64,000 bases of DNA from the NCBI GenBank assembly GCA_964461115.1, contig CAYWSX010000002.1:124001-188000 (forward strand). The letters are read 5' to 3'. This DNA comes from RGIG2134 sp964461115 (GTDB taxonomy: Bacteria > Cyanobacteriota > Vampirovibrionia > Gastranaerophilales > Gastranaerophilaceae). Positions 15,331-24,937 of this stretch are shown in pieces (positions within the stretch are counted from its first letter, which is position 1; every line of letters starts with the position of its first letter). The notes under the pieces are model-generated. The model saw only the letters and a program-made list of their open reading frames with translations. It was not told the DNA's origin and made no database searches. A program made the position numbers and the translations under genes.

Positions 15331-17625
15331 CTAATCCACGTCAATCGGCTCTTTCATAATCGCGTCTATCGCAGTTTTTGCATTTTGTGCAAGGTTTTCT
15401 GTAATATTCGGGATTATTGAAATCTGCCTCAGCACATCAACTGTCCGCTTAAACGCTCTTACAACGTCACCTTCGCCCATTTCAATCTGGTTTACAACTT
15501 TCTCCCATTCTCCGTCCAGAATCCACGTTTCAATCAGCGGTGAATAGAAAGAATTTATATACATAGGCTTGTCAATGTCAAAATCACGCTGGACAATAGC
15601 GATTTTGCGGCGGATATCTTTAATTTTATTAAGAGTTTTCCGTACATTGTGGCTGATAGGCAGCTTTGCATACATTTCAGCCCGTAAATCCTCAGTCGTG
15701 ATTGCACAGACAACAGAAGCAAGCTCTGCAGGCGTCAAGTCATCAAGCACTCCGCTTCTTACAACCTCTGCAATGTATAGCTCGTTCTCTGCGCGTATCA
15801 TCGCAACGGTTACGCCACTGTCATTCGGGTAATTGTCTTCAATATATCCGAGTTTTTCCAAAACTTGTTTATGCGCGGTAAATGTGTTCCAATAAATATC
15901 TTTCTGCTTGGAAATTGTACGCTCAAGGTCTTTAAGGCGCTTATTTTCGCGTTCAATCATAACAACATTTTTCATATGGCGTTTATAGTACCCGCACTGA
16001 TTGCACGGTGACGCATTCATATCGGCACACATGGCTTTTACCTTATTCTTAAAGTCCTCATATTCCTTTGTGTAATCATTTTTATTTTTTAGCTGTTTTT
16101 GCAGCGTTTTAAGTACTTTTTTATTCTCAACATAAATATTTCTCAATTTGTTATATTGAATTAAATCCTCGGTAGTTTTACCGTAATCACAACGGAAAGA
16201 AGACAACTCTCCAACTTTCGAAACCAGCTCATCCTGAAGATTAGTAAGCGATTTCAGCCTGTCAGTCGAAGAAAAATAACCAAAACTTTTCAAAATAAGC
16301 TCTTTTGCCTGGTCTTCGCTAAATCTCTGCAAAAGATTTATTACCATCGAATAACAAGGCGAAAAACGGCTTTCAAGAGGGTTTGAACTACTTAATACAA
16401 GCTCCGCAACCTCCTCAGGCGATTGAAATTGAGTGCCGACAACCGTAACATACCCGACTTCATCCATTCCGCGGCGACCTGCGCGTCCTGACATTTGCAA
16501 AAATTCGTTTGCCGTAAGCGTTCTGTGCCCGTTGTCCGTACGTTTACTAATAGAGCTGATTACAGTAGAACGCGCAGGCATGTTTATCCCTGCAGCAAGC
16601 GTTTCCGTCGCAAAAACCACCTTAATCAAACCTTTTTGGAACAACTGCTCAACTAACACTTTCCAGCCCGGCAAAAGCCCTGCGTGGTGAGAAGCAACTC
16701 CGCATTTCAGATAATCCAGGTGCTTATTTTGTGCGAGATATGGGTTGTCAATCAAATAATTGTTTATAATTTCTTCAATCTGCGCGCGCTCTTTAGGCGT
16801 TACAAGGTGTAAATCACAGCATTTGTCCATTTGCTCATCACATTTTTTGCGCGAGAAAGTGAAATAAATCGCCGGGAGCATATCACGCTGATGAAGGGCG
16901 TTTATAACATCTTTGACTGTTGAGCGCTGAGGCTGTTTCTTTCTGAAATTTCCGAACTGACGTTTTTCAGGACGAATTTTCGTATTCAGCTGCCCACTAG
17001 GTGTCAAAAGCGGAAGAACGTCATGCGGCTGCGAAGAATCAAAATAGAAAAATCTCAAAGGTACAGGACGAAAATCTGTATAAACAAGCTCCGTTTTAGA
17101 ATGAACCGTATTTATCCAATCCGTGAGTTCAGCCGAATTCGCAACTGTCGCAGAAAGCGCAATAAGCTGAATATTAGTGGGACAGTAGATAATACTCTCT
17201 TCCCAGACAGTTCCGCGCTGTTCATCGTTCATATAATGAACCTCGTCGAGAACAACGTGCTGTACACCCTTCATATTCTCAGTAACAGAACCGAAATTAG
17301 TGCCATAAAGCATATTACGAAAGACTTCTGTCGTCATGACGACAATCTGCGCATCGCGATTGATTGATGTATCGCCGGTGAGAAGACCTACTTTATCTTC
17401 GCCGTATTTGCGCGAAAAATCGCTAAACTTCTGGTTCGAAAGCGCTTTTAGCGGCGTAGTATAAAAAATCCGCTTATCTTCCTCGAGCGCCTTATGAATC
17501 GCGTGCTCCGCGATACAAGTCTTTCCCGCTCCCGTAGGTGCGCAAACTACAACGCTTTTACCGTTATTTATATGGAAAACTGCCTCTTCCTGAAAATCAT
17601 CCAGTTTAAAATCAAATTTGTACAA
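15331..17625 (-). CDS. Ski2/Mtr4-type superfamily 2 RNA helicase
   Basis: This 764-residue protein has the Walker A motif APTGAGKTC near residue 32 and the DEVH box (VVLDEVHYMNDEQRG), characteristic of the Ski2-like rather than DEAD-box helicases. It also has motif III SATVAN, and the helicase C-terminal motifs FATETLAAGINMPAR and QMSGRAGRRGMD. A CNQCGYYKRHMKN stretch may be a small metal site. The C-terminal part (PTEL-like DDLTPAELASVVCAI and following) matches the DSHCT region. Such helicases occur in cyanobacteria and actinobacteria and probably unwind structured RNA. The start at 17625 has AGGAG upstream. Confidence 0.9.
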   Translation of the reverse strand: MYKFDFKLDDFQEEAVFHINNGKSVVVCAPTGAGKTCIAEHAIHKALEEDKRIFYTTPLKALSNQKFSDFSRKYGEDKVGLLTGDTSINRDAQIVVMTTEVFRNMLYGTNFGSVTENMKGVQHVVLDEVHYMNDEQRGTVWEESIIYCPTNIQLIALSATVANSAELTDWINTVHSKTELVYTDFRPVPLRFFYFDSSQPHDVLPLLTPSGQLNTKIRPEKRQFGNFRKKQPQRSTVKDVINALHQRDMLPAIYFTFSRKKCDEQMDKCCDLHLVTPKERAQIEEIINNYLIDNPYLAQNKHLDYLKCGVASHHAGLLPGWKVLVEQLFQKGLIKVVFATETLAAGINMPARSTVISSISKRTDNGHRTLTANEFLQMSGRAGRRGMDEVGYVTVVGTQFQSPEEVAELVLSSSNPLESRFSPCYSMVINLLQRFSEDQAKELILKSFGYFSSTDRLKSLTNLQDELVSKVGELSSFRCDYGKTTEDLIQYNKLRNIYVENKKVLKTLQKQLKNKNDYTKEYEDFKNKVKAMCADMNASPCNQCGYYKRHMKNVVMIERENKRLKDLERTISKQKDIYWNTFTAHKQVLEKLGYIEDNYPNDSGVTVAMIRAENELYIAEVVRSGVLDDLTPAELASVVCAITTEDLRAEMYAKLPISHNVRKTLNKIKDIRRKIAIVQRDFDIDKPMYINSFYSPLIETWILDGEWEKVVNQIEMGEGDVVRAFKRTVDVLRQISIIPNITENLAQNAKTAIDAIMKEPIDVD

Positions 17626-17722
17626 ACCCTGCTCCTCTTATTGTTTACATTGTAATAGAAGAAGAGAAGAATAGCAAATTAGTTAATAATTAAGAAATTT
17701 TTTACTGCGGTGATAATGCAGC

Positions 17723-18077
17723 CTATTTACGTAAATTCTTTAATGATTTATCAAGAAATGTCCCAAACAACCCCGCATTGAGCGGCAAAATAACTTTTTT
17801 ACGCTCATTTAAACTAAGCTCTATTGCATCCATTTTAACGTACCCTGATCTTGTATTTGAGTTTAGACGATCAAGAGGAGAAAGCGGAAAAAAACTGGTT
17901 TTTACGAAGCCTGAGAAAACGCACCGTATCATTTTTCAGCCCGGCAGCCAAAATATCCCATAAAATTTCTTTTCTAAGCGCAGGGTCTTCGATAAAAACA
18001 GGCAAGCATTTTTTATTTAAAGCAATAGCGTTAAACGAAGGTTTATACCTTTTATTATTAATAGCATTTACAATCAT
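17723..18077 (-). pseudogene. Small PSF-motif hypothetical protein interrupted by a frameshift at a T7 run
   Basis: Two overlapping minus-strand frames (18077-17871 and 17932-17723) read as one protein if a run of seven T at 17887-17893 were six. The joined product is about 117 residues: MIVNAINNKRYKPSFNAIA at the start and FGTFLDKSLKNLRK at the end, with the junction at KNQFFPLSPLDR. The second half has no start of its own. The N-terminus shares the M-x-[VI]-[NS]-[AS]-[IV]...PSF pattern with the neighbour at 18101 and the protein at 44752. It may be a real decayed gene, a sequencing error in the homopolymer, or slippage. Function unknown. Confidence 0.6.
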
Positions 18078-18100
18078 ATTTCACTCATAGCTTTGCGCAG

Positions 18101-18544
18101 TTAGTAATATCTGCCATCCATGTCCTCACGTTTCTGAGTGCTTGCTAATCTGCAATTATCTAAGAGGCGGCCAATTCCTTGAACTAATATCACTAAACGA
18201 TTAGGAGTTTTGGGGTCGTAAAAACACCCACCTGAAAGACTATGAGGGTATACAACTTGAGCTTGTTGCCCATTTATCAAGAGATTTACCTCGTTAGTTG
18301 GCTTGTAAGTAGGTGAATCATACGGTCCATCAGTAATACCTTCGACCTTGCAGCGTCTTACGACACCTGTTATTTCTACTCTATCTCTGGGTTCTCCAAA
18401 ATTAGAAACATGATCAATGAACTCTTTTTTCTCTTTGAGCGTATAATCCCGAAAGAATTTTGCTGATTCTTCATTCTCTACAAATCTTAACCCAAAAGAC
18501 GGTACACTCCGTTGCGGCAAATTTGAAATGCTATTAACTCTCAT
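18101..18544 (-). CDS. Hypothetical protein with N-terminal PSFG signature
   Basis: The 147-residue protein begins MRVNSISNLPQRSVPSFGLR. After that it is polar and mixed, with a likely beta-rich stretch (RVEITGVVRRCKVEGI, EVNLLINGQQAQVVYP, NRLVILVQGIG). No signal peptide or membrane helix. The start pattern MRVNSI...PSFG closely resembles that of the 44752 protein (MRISAV...PSFG) although the bodies are unrelated. It lies 23 bases upstream of the frameshifted gene, so they form one small unit. I do not recognise a family. Confidence 0.75.
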   Translation of the reverse strand: MRVNSISNLPQRSVPSFGLRFVENEESAKFFRDYTLKEKKEFIDHVSNFGEPRDRVEITGVVRRCKVEGITDGPYDSPTYKPTNEVNLLINGQQAQVVYPHSLSGGCFYDPKTPNRLVILVQGIGRLLDNCRLASTQKREDMDGRYY

Positions 18545-18646
18545 TACTTGTATCCTTATATCATGTGATGAATACTTAACACCTTAAATAATATAAATTT
18601 GATAAGCACATTCCAAAGATTTACAAATTTTAATAATGGCGGTTTA

Positions 18647-20029
18647 TTAGAGATAAATATCTCTCTCCCCGTCTTTGATACGGGAAATCATGTGTTCAAG
18701 ACTCTCACGTGTTGTTGCACATTCCATTTCGCTAATCGCTTTGTTAATGTACGCGAACCCGAGTTCTTTAACCTCAGGATTGGCATAATCCAGAAGAAAT
18801 TCTGCAAAAGTAGAAATTGCGTTCGGCTCACAGAACTTTTTAATTAAACCGGGTCTTGCAACATCCATAAAGTCCTTGCCCACACGTCCAATACGGTAAC
18901 AGCTGGTGCAAAAACTAGGCATATAGTTTGAGTCCATAAGACTTTTGATAACAGAGTTTATATCACGGTGGTCGCCCATTGAAAACTGCTCTGTAGCATC
19001 ATCTTCAGTGTAACCGCCAGGATTTGTTTTTGAGCCTGCTGAAACTTGTGAAATACCGAGTTCGATAACTTCTTTTCTGGTTTCGGCAGTTTCACGAGTA
19101 GTCAAAATCATACCCGTATATGGAACCGACAACCTCAAAATCGCAACGATTTTTTTGAACTGTTTATCTGTAACAGCATGCGGCGGATTTTCGGCAACGC
19201 TGGAGCCTTCCGCAAACTCTATACGCGGAACCGAAAGCGTGTGAGGCCCAACTCCATACTTATTCAAAAGGTAGTTGGAGTGCATTAGCAAGCCGAGAAC
19301 CTCAAACTTGTAATCGCCGAGCCCAAAAAGTGCGCCCATACCAAAGTCATGCATTCCTGCTTCCAGATACCTGTCCCAAACCTGCAAACGATAATCATAA
19401 TTAGCTTTTGGTCCGCCTAAGTGCATTTGCTTGTATAAAACAGGGTCATAAGTCTCTTGAAACACCTGAAATGTACCTATACCAAACGTAGAAAGGCGTT
19501 TGAAATCTTCTGTCGACATCGGCGCGAAGTTAAGATTCAATCTTCTGATTTCGCCGTTGAAAATTCTTTTTTCGTAGATTTTATCGATAATTTCTTTTAC
19601 ATAATCAAGGTTCGCTTTGCGCGCGTCTTCACCCGCAACAAGAAGCATTCTCTTGTGCCCCATTTGCATAATTTTTTCAGCATTTGCAACAGCCTCGTCA
19701 ACAGTCAAAGTGCGACGTCTTAATCCTTTGTTTCCGGTTCTGAAACCGCAGTAAGCACAGTTGTTTACACACTCATTTGTCACATACAACGGCGCAAAAA
19801 GAACTATTCGATTACCGTAAATAGCCTCTTTCACTTTTTTCGCGGTATGGAACATTTTTTCGAGTGTTTCTTCATCCTCAACGTTTAAAAGTTCAGCCGC
19901 TTCCTCATAATCAAGCCCCTTTAACTCGAGGGCTTTTTCGAGAATTTCGTCAACACGTTTCGGGTCAATTTTCTTATCAATTAAACTGTGTATTTTATCA
20001 ACATCTATGATTTTATCAGACGTAATCAT
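18647..20029 (-). CDS. hydG: [FeFe]-hydrogenase H-cluster radical SAM maturase HydG
   Basis: HydG cleaves tyrosine to supply the CO and cyanide ligands of the [FeFe]-hydrogenase H-cluster. The 460-residue length is right. The radical SAM cluster motif is ECVNNCAYCGF near residue 90, and the C-terminal auxiliary cluster site is CTSCYRIGRVGKDFMD with a further Cys in KKFCEPN. These C-terminal ligands separate HydG from ThiH, its closest relative. GGAGGAG precedes the ATG. hydE, hydF and the hydrogenase itself are not in the window. A structured leader lies upstream. Confidence 0.94.
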   Translation of the reverse strand: MITSDKIIDVDKIHSLIDKKIDPKRVDEILEKALELKGLDYEEAAELLNVEDEETLEKMFHTAKKVKEAIYGNRIVLFAPLYVTNECVNNCAYCGFRTGNKGLRRRTLTVDEAVANAEKIMQMGHKRMLLVAGEDARKANLDYVKEIIDKIYEKRIFNGEIRRLNLNFAPMSTEDFKRLSTFGIGTFQVFQETYDPVLYKQMHLGGPKANYDYRLQVWDRYLEAGMHDFGMGALFGLGDYKFEVLGLLMHSNYLLNKYGVGPHTLSVPRIEFAEGSSVAENPPHAVTDKQFKKIVAILRLSVPYTGMILTTRETAETRKEVIELGISQVSAGSKTNPGGYTEDDATEQFSMGDHRDINSVIKSLMDSNYMPSFCTSCYRIGRVGKDFMDVARPGLIKKFCEPNAISTFAEFLLDYANPEVKELGFAYINKAISEMECATTRESLEHMISRIKDGERDIYL

Positions 20030-20058
20030 ATTTCTCCTCCAAAATAGTAATGTTTCTC

Positions 20059-20184
20059 CTAATGTCCGGCTCTCATCCTTACCGCCTGCTCTCCCGCAGC
20101 CGCTAAGGACTTAGCACTTCGTAGGTCGAAGTTGAAAAAGTTCAAAAAATTGTCATTTTTTGACTTTTTCTGCCTCCTCCACAT
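20059..20184 (-). other. Structured, comparatively GC-rich leader upstream of hydG, also readable as a 41-codon frame
   Basis: Three consecutive hairpins are visible. The first, at 20134-20170, has a 16-bp stem with one bulge and a four-base loop. The second is CTTCG/CGAAG at 20117-20131 and the third GCTAAG/CTTAGC at 20102-20115. The part at 20062-20110 is more GC-rich than its surroundings. An open minus-strand frame from an ATG at 20184 to a TAG at 20059 spans all of it, but there is no ribosome site before that ATG. It could be a cis-regulatory RNA, a repeat element or a short peptide gene. Confidence 0.4.
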
Positions 20185-20263
20185 GGTAACTCTAACAAAT
20201 TTAAATTCAAACTATTATTTTTTTGGTATAATTTTCATATCTGTAAAGAGTTAAGGACACAAA

Positions 20264-21832
20264 ATGAAAAAATATTATCTTACAACCGCGATTGACTACG
20301 TAAACGGTGCTCCGCATATCGGCCACGCTTACGAAAAAATATTGACTGACGTAATTGCTCGTCACCAAAAGCAAAGAATCGACGACGTATATTTTTTGAC
20401 AGGAACAGACGAGCACGGAATTAAAATTCAAAAAACCGCTGCGGAAAAAGGTCTTACCCCACAAGAAATGTGCGATCAAAACGCTGCAAAATTCATTCAA
20501 AACTGGAAAGAGCTTGAAGTCGAATACAATCAACTAATCAGAACAACCGCTCCCGAGCATAAAACAGCAGTTCAAAAGATTTTCAAAAAACTTTTAGACA
20601 ATGGCGATATTTACAAAAACTCTTACACAGGGCTATATTGCGCAGGCTGCGAAAGCTTTCTGAATGCGCGCGACCTTGACGAAAACGGCTGTTGCCCTAA
20701 TCACAAAAAGAAACCCGAAGAAGTAAAAGAGGAAAACTATTTCTTCAAACTTACAAAATATAAAGACAAAATTATTGAAATAATTAAAAATGACGAGACA
20801 AACTTTATCCGACCGGACTTCAGACGCACAGAGGTTTTGAACCAGCTTGAAAACATCGAAGATATTTCAGTTTCCCGCTCAACAGCGTCTGTTACATGGG
20901 GAATTCCCGTACCTGAAGATGATTCGCAAGTAATTTACGTGTGGATTGATGCACTTTCAAATTACATCACAGCCCTCGGATATGACACAGAAAATCCGTC
21001 AGAAATGTTTAAGAAATATTGGCCTGCTGAAGTTCAGGTCATCGGGAAAGATATTTTGAAGTTTCACTCAATCTACTGGATTGCAATTTTGATGGCGCTC
21101 GATATTGATTTGCCGAAAAACCTTCTTGCGCACGGCTGGATTACAATTGACGAAACTAAAATGTCAAAATCCCTCGGAAACGTAATCTCATCAAAAACAG
21201 TCATAGACGAGTTTGAACTCGAATACCCTGACTCTTTCAGATACTTTATGGTAACGGCTGCCTCTATCGGACGCGACGGAAACTATTCCGACGAGGATTT
21301 TAAAGAAAAAGTTAACTCACAGATTGCAAACAACATCGGAAACCTTCTGAATCGCACGCTAAACATGCTTGTGAAGTATTTTGACGGGAATATTGAGGAA
21401 AGTTTCAAAGCTGATGACTTAAAGGAAATTGCTGAAAATACAAAAAAAGACGTCATGGAAAAATTTGACAGATTTGAAATAGCGGAAGCGGCTCAAAGCA
21501 TTGTAAATCTTGCAGATACTGCCAATAAATATGTAAACGACAACGCGCCATGGACTCTTGCAAAAGAAGGGAAAATGGACGAATGCGCAAAAGCAATGTA
21601 CAACGTGCTTGAGACAATGCGCTTCATAGCAGTCCTTTTGGCTCCATACTGCCCTAATATTTCACAAAAAATATGGGAACAGCTTAGCCTTGACGGAAAA
21701 GCTGTTAATTATAAGCTCGAAAACTTGAATTGGGGCGACATGAAGCTGGGTAAGATTACAGAAAAAGATAAAATTTCACCTGTTTTCCTTCGTTTAGACA
21801 GCGAAATTGCGGGAGATAAGAAAAAGCAGTGA
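20264..21832 (+). CDS. metG: Methionyl-tRNA synthetase
   Basis: MetRS charges tRNA-Met. This is a class I synthetase with the HIGH motif in GAPHIGHAYEKI near residue 15 and the KMSKS loop (TKMSKSLGNV) near residue 303. A zinc-knuckle insertion starts YCAGCESF, with its second half CCPNH rather than the usual CxxC. At 522 residues it lacks the C-terminal tRNA-binding extension found in longer forms. The ATG follows AAGGAC. Its stop overlaps the GTG start of prfB by four bases, so the two are translationally coupled. Confidence 0.96.
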   Translation: MKKYYLTTAIDYVNGAPHIGHAYEKILTDVIARHQKQRIDDVYFLTGTDEHGIKIQKTAAEKGLTPQEMCDQNAAKFIQNWKELEVEYNQLIRTTAPEHKTAVQKIFKKLLDNGDIYKNSYTGLYCAGCESFLNARDLDENGCCPNHKKKPEEVKEENYFFKLTKYKDKIIEIIKNDETNFIRPDFRRTEVLNQLENIEDISVSRSTASVTWGIPVPEDDSQVIYVWIDALSNYITALGYDTENPSEMFKKYWPAEVQVIGKDILKFHSIYWIAILMALDIDLPKNLLAHGWITIDETKMSKSLGNVISSKTVIDEFELEYPDSFRYFMVTAASIGRDGNYSDEDFKEKVNSQIANNIGNLLNRTLNMLVKYFDGNIEESFKADDLKEIAENTKKDVMEKFDRFEIAEAAQSIVNLADTANKYVNDNAPWTLAKEGKMDECAKAMYNVLETMRFIAVLLAPYCPNISQKIWEQLSLDGKAVNYKLENLNWGDMKLGKITEKDKISPVFLRLDSEIAGDKKKQ

Positions 21833-22927
21833 TAACAGAACTAAAACAAAGATTAAACGCCCTCACCGCTCGCATAACTTCCGCTAAGGAGTGTCTTTGA
21901 CCCGAGTGGTCTAAAAAAACAGGAAAAAGAGTTGGAAAAAAAGCTCCAAGATGAATCTGTTTGGTCAAATCAGGAGCTTGCAACAAAATATTCCCAAGAA
22001 TTAAAAGAAGTAAAAGAGGCTTTAGGGTTTATTTTACGGTGGGAAGAACTTTTTGAGGAAGCGAAAGAGTACCTTGAAATCTATTCAGCTGAGGAGTCAA
22101 AAGAGTACTTAGAAGAGGCGAATGACAATGTCAAAACGCTTGAAAAAGAACTTGAAAGTTTTGAAGTGCAAAAAAAACTCGGCGGCGAGTATGATAAAAA
22201 TGATACGATAATAACTATAAATGCCGGTGCTGGCGGCACAGACGCCCAGGATTGGGCAAATATGCTTTTAAGAATGTACATTCGCTGGGCAGAAGACAAA
22301 AAATGGAAAGTAGAGCTTCTTGAAAAGTCTGACGGCGAAGAAGCCGGCATAAAATCAGCCACAATAAAGGTTTCAGGTAAATACGCATTCGGTTTTGCAA
22401 AAGCAGAGCGCGGAGTGCACAGACTGGTTAGGATTTCACCTTTTAATGCGAATGGCAAGCGCCAAACAAGCTTTGCTTCGCTTGAAGTCTCACCTGTTAT
22501 TGAAGATTTTTCAAAGAAAATAGACATTCCCCAAGATGATTTAGAAATAGATACTATGCGCGCAGGAGGGGCGGGCGGACAAAACGTTAATAAAGTCGAA
22601 ACAGCCGTTCGAATACTGCACAAACCGTCAGGAATAGTCGTACGCTGCCAACAGCAGCGCTCTCAACTCCAAAACAAAGAGACAGCAATGCAGATTTTGG
22701 CGTCAAAGCTTCTCGCAATAAAGCAAGCCGAACATGAAAAAAAACTCGCAGAACTCAAAGGCGAAAATTTCGACATAAATTTCGGCTCACAAATCCGCTC
22801 TTACGTTTTTCACCCTTACAAAATGGTAAAAGACCATAGAACAGGCTTTGAAGTAGGAAACGTGGACGCTGTTATGGACGGGGCGCTTGACGGGTTTATT
22901 GAAGCTTATTTAAAGCAAAATTTATAG
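21829..22927 (+). CDS. prfB: Peptide chain release factor 2, with programmed +1 frameshift
   Basis: RF2 ends translation at UGA and UAA. Reading starts at a GTG (21829) overlapping the metG stop and runs 23 codons (ITELKQRLNALTARITSAKE) to CTT TGA C at 21895-21901. There a +1 shift on the CTTTGAC slippery site, stimulated by the Shine-Dalgarno-like AAGGAG at 21886-21891, moves into the frame that continues from GAC at 21899 to 22927. The joined protein is about 365 residues. The GGQ region is clear in MRAGGAGGQNVNKV. This is the classic autoregulatory RF2 switch: low RF2 favours frameshifting. The CDS is therefore join(21829..21897,21899..22927). Confidence 0.96.
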
Positions 22928-23548
22928 TTATTTTCCGAGATATTTCAGCACTCGCTCATAAATACGTGGAAGTGAGGCAAAAGAATCTGTCATTACGCCA
23001 ATTTCATTTTCAGAAGAGGTACGAGAAAGCAATCTGTTTATTGCCGAAAAAGGATAAGGTGACTCGCCCGTATAATTTTTATCTTTTAGCCTTGGGTAAG
23101 CGTGCCGTTCTGATTTTGAAACAAAGCCCGGAAAAGATCGCTGAGAATTCAAGTACCCGCTAATTGAAGCTTCATCATAGTTGGAGAGCTGATAACTTCT
23201 GGAGTTGATAAACGGACGCTTAAAGCCATTTTTATTACCGACTTTAAAAAACACTAAAACGTCACCAATCATATTCTGAAATCTGTGAATATAGCTTCCG
23301 TTATGACCTTTTTTACACGCAGAAGTCATTTCGGGCTTTGAATCTAATCCTTTTCTCATATTAATATATTCAGTCGTAAATGCACCATTAGGAGAATGCG
23401 TTCGCCTCACAAGCCGCCTGGTTGCATTATTATAAAGCTCTGAAACCAACGCCCCATCAGAATTGCTTCTTGTGACATGCGTGCCCCACTTTGTATAACG
23501 AACTCTTCCTGGAGAAGCTATTAATGATGTTACTATACTTTTTATCAT
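22928..23548 (-). CDS. Basic hypothetical protein, convergent with prfB
   Basis: A 206-residue, Arg/Ser/Tyr-rich protein beginning MIKSIVTSLIASPGRVRYTK. No family recognised. It contains no clear membrane helix; the middle has a hydrophobic strand-like IGDVLVFFKVG and the end IYERVLKYLGK. The first dozen residues are mildly hydrophobic but are not a convincing signal peptide. Its stop codon directly abuts the prfB stop on the other strand, with no base between. A good AGGAG precedes the start. Probably a lineage-restricted gene. Confidence 0.7.
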   Translation of the reverse strand: MIKSIVTSLIASPGRVRYTKWGTHVTRSNSDGALVSELYNNATRRLVRRTHSPNGAFTTEYINMRKGLDSKPEMTSACKKGHNGSYIHRFQNMIGDVLVFFKVGNKNGFKRPFINSRSYQLSNYDEASISGYLNSQRSFPGFVSKSERHAYPRLKDKNYTGESPYPFSAINRLLSRTSSENEIGVMTDSFASLPRIYERVLKYLGK

Positions 23549-23704
23549 AATTTTTCTCCTAATTAAATCTTATTATTAACTTGAAATCAAATCTAACATA
23601 CTAAAACACGTAATAATTTTTTTTTGTCATGTAAATTTATATTTGAAATCATGCTTTGTTAATAATAAGATATAGTAAGGATTTACGCGATTAGGAATAG
23701 AACG

Positions 23705-24934
23705 ATGATACAAGCACAAAAGGGCACAAAAGATATACTGCCTCAAGATACAACAGAATGGCAAAACATGGAGCTTAAAGCGCTCAAGATTTTTAACAGC
23801 GCTAACTTTCACGAAATAAGAACACCGATTTTTGAAGCAACCGAGCTCTTCGCTCGCGGAGTCGGCGATTCTACAGACATCGTTAACAAGGAAATGTACA
23901 CTTTTGAAAAAGCTGACCGCTCTATTACACTTCGCCCCGAAAATACCGCAGGCGTGGTTCGCGCTTTCATCGAAAACGGTATGCACCGCCTCACACCTCC
24001 GGTAAAATTATGGTACAAGGGACCGATGTTTCGCTATGAGCGCCCGCAAGCAGGCAGACAGCGCCAATTTCACCAGCTTGGCGTGGAGATGTTTGGCTCG
24101 TCCGAAGCTATTTCAGACGCAGAGTGCATTAACACAGCCGTAAAATACCTTAAAGCGCTTGGATTAAACGACCTCGAAGTCGAAATCAACTCTCTGGGCT
24201 GCCCTAAGTGCCGCGAAACTTACAGAAACAAACTAAAAGAACTTATCGCACCGGATTTGGGCAGATTTTGCGATGATTGCAAAGTCCGCTACGAAAAAAA
24301 CCCGCTCAGAATTTTAGACTGCAAAGTTCCTTCCTGCAATGAAATTTTAAGCACAGAAAAAGCTCAATCAGTCATCAACTCTGACTTTATCTGCGAAGAA
24401 TGCGCCGAACACTTTGAAGAACTCAAAAAATACTTAGATGAACTCGGAGTAAAATATTTTGTAAACAAGCAGCTTGTCCGCGGTCTGGACTATTACAACC
24501 GCACAGTTTTTGAGATAAAATCAAACAATCTTGGCTCACAAAACGCAGTCTGCGGCGGCGGCAGATACGACGGACTCGTTGAAATGCTCGGCGGCTCTGC
24601 AACTCCTGCTGTAGGCTGGGCAATGGGTATGGAACGCCTCTACTCGCTCATTGACAAAGCGGAAGAATCTAAATTAGACGCTTTTATAGTGTCGGATAAC
24701 TCAATTGAGGCACTCAAACTTTGTGAAGAGCTTCGCGCTAAAGGAATTTCGTGCGATTTCGATTATGGTACAAGAAAATTCAAAAAACAGTTTGAAAAAG
24801 CTTCAAAATTAGCAAAATTTGCTATGGTTTTGGGAGAAGACGAGCTTAAAAACGGCACAATCACAGTTAAAAATCTAGATACTGCAGAACAGCAAGTTGT
24901 ACCAAGAACAGAAGCCATCGAAAGCTTAATTTAA
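23705..24934 (+). CDS. hisS: Histidyl-tRNA synthetase
   Basis: A class II synthetase that charges tRNA-His, 409 residues (normal 410-430). Motif 2 is visible as MFRYERPQAGRQRQFHQLG; the histidine-specific blocks are LVRGLDYYNRTVFE and GGGRYDGLVEMLGG; motif 3 is GWAMGMERL. The C-terminal anticodon-binding domain follows. AGGAAT precedes the ATG. It faces the rpe gene with three bases between the stops. Confidence 0.96.
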   Translation: MIQAQKGTKDILPQDTTEWQNMELKALKIFNSANFHEIRTPIFEATELFARGVGDSTDIVNKEMYTFEKADRSITLRPENTAGVVRAFIENGMHRLTPPVKLWYKGPMFRYERPQAGRQRQFHQLGVEMFGSSEAISDAECINTAVKYLKALGLNDLEVEINSLGCPKCRETYRNKLKELIAPDLGRFCDDCKVRYEKNPLRILDCKVPSCNEILSTEKAQSVINSDFICEECAEHFEELKKYLDELGVKYFVNKQLVRGLDYYNRTVFEIKSNNLGSQNAVCGGGRYDGLVEMLGGSATPAVGWAMGMERLYSLIDKAEESKLDAFIVSDNSIEALKLCEELRAKGISCDFDYGTRKFKKQFEKASKLAKFAMVLGEDELKNGTITVKNLDTAEQQVVPRTEAIESLI

Positions 24935-24937
24935 AAT

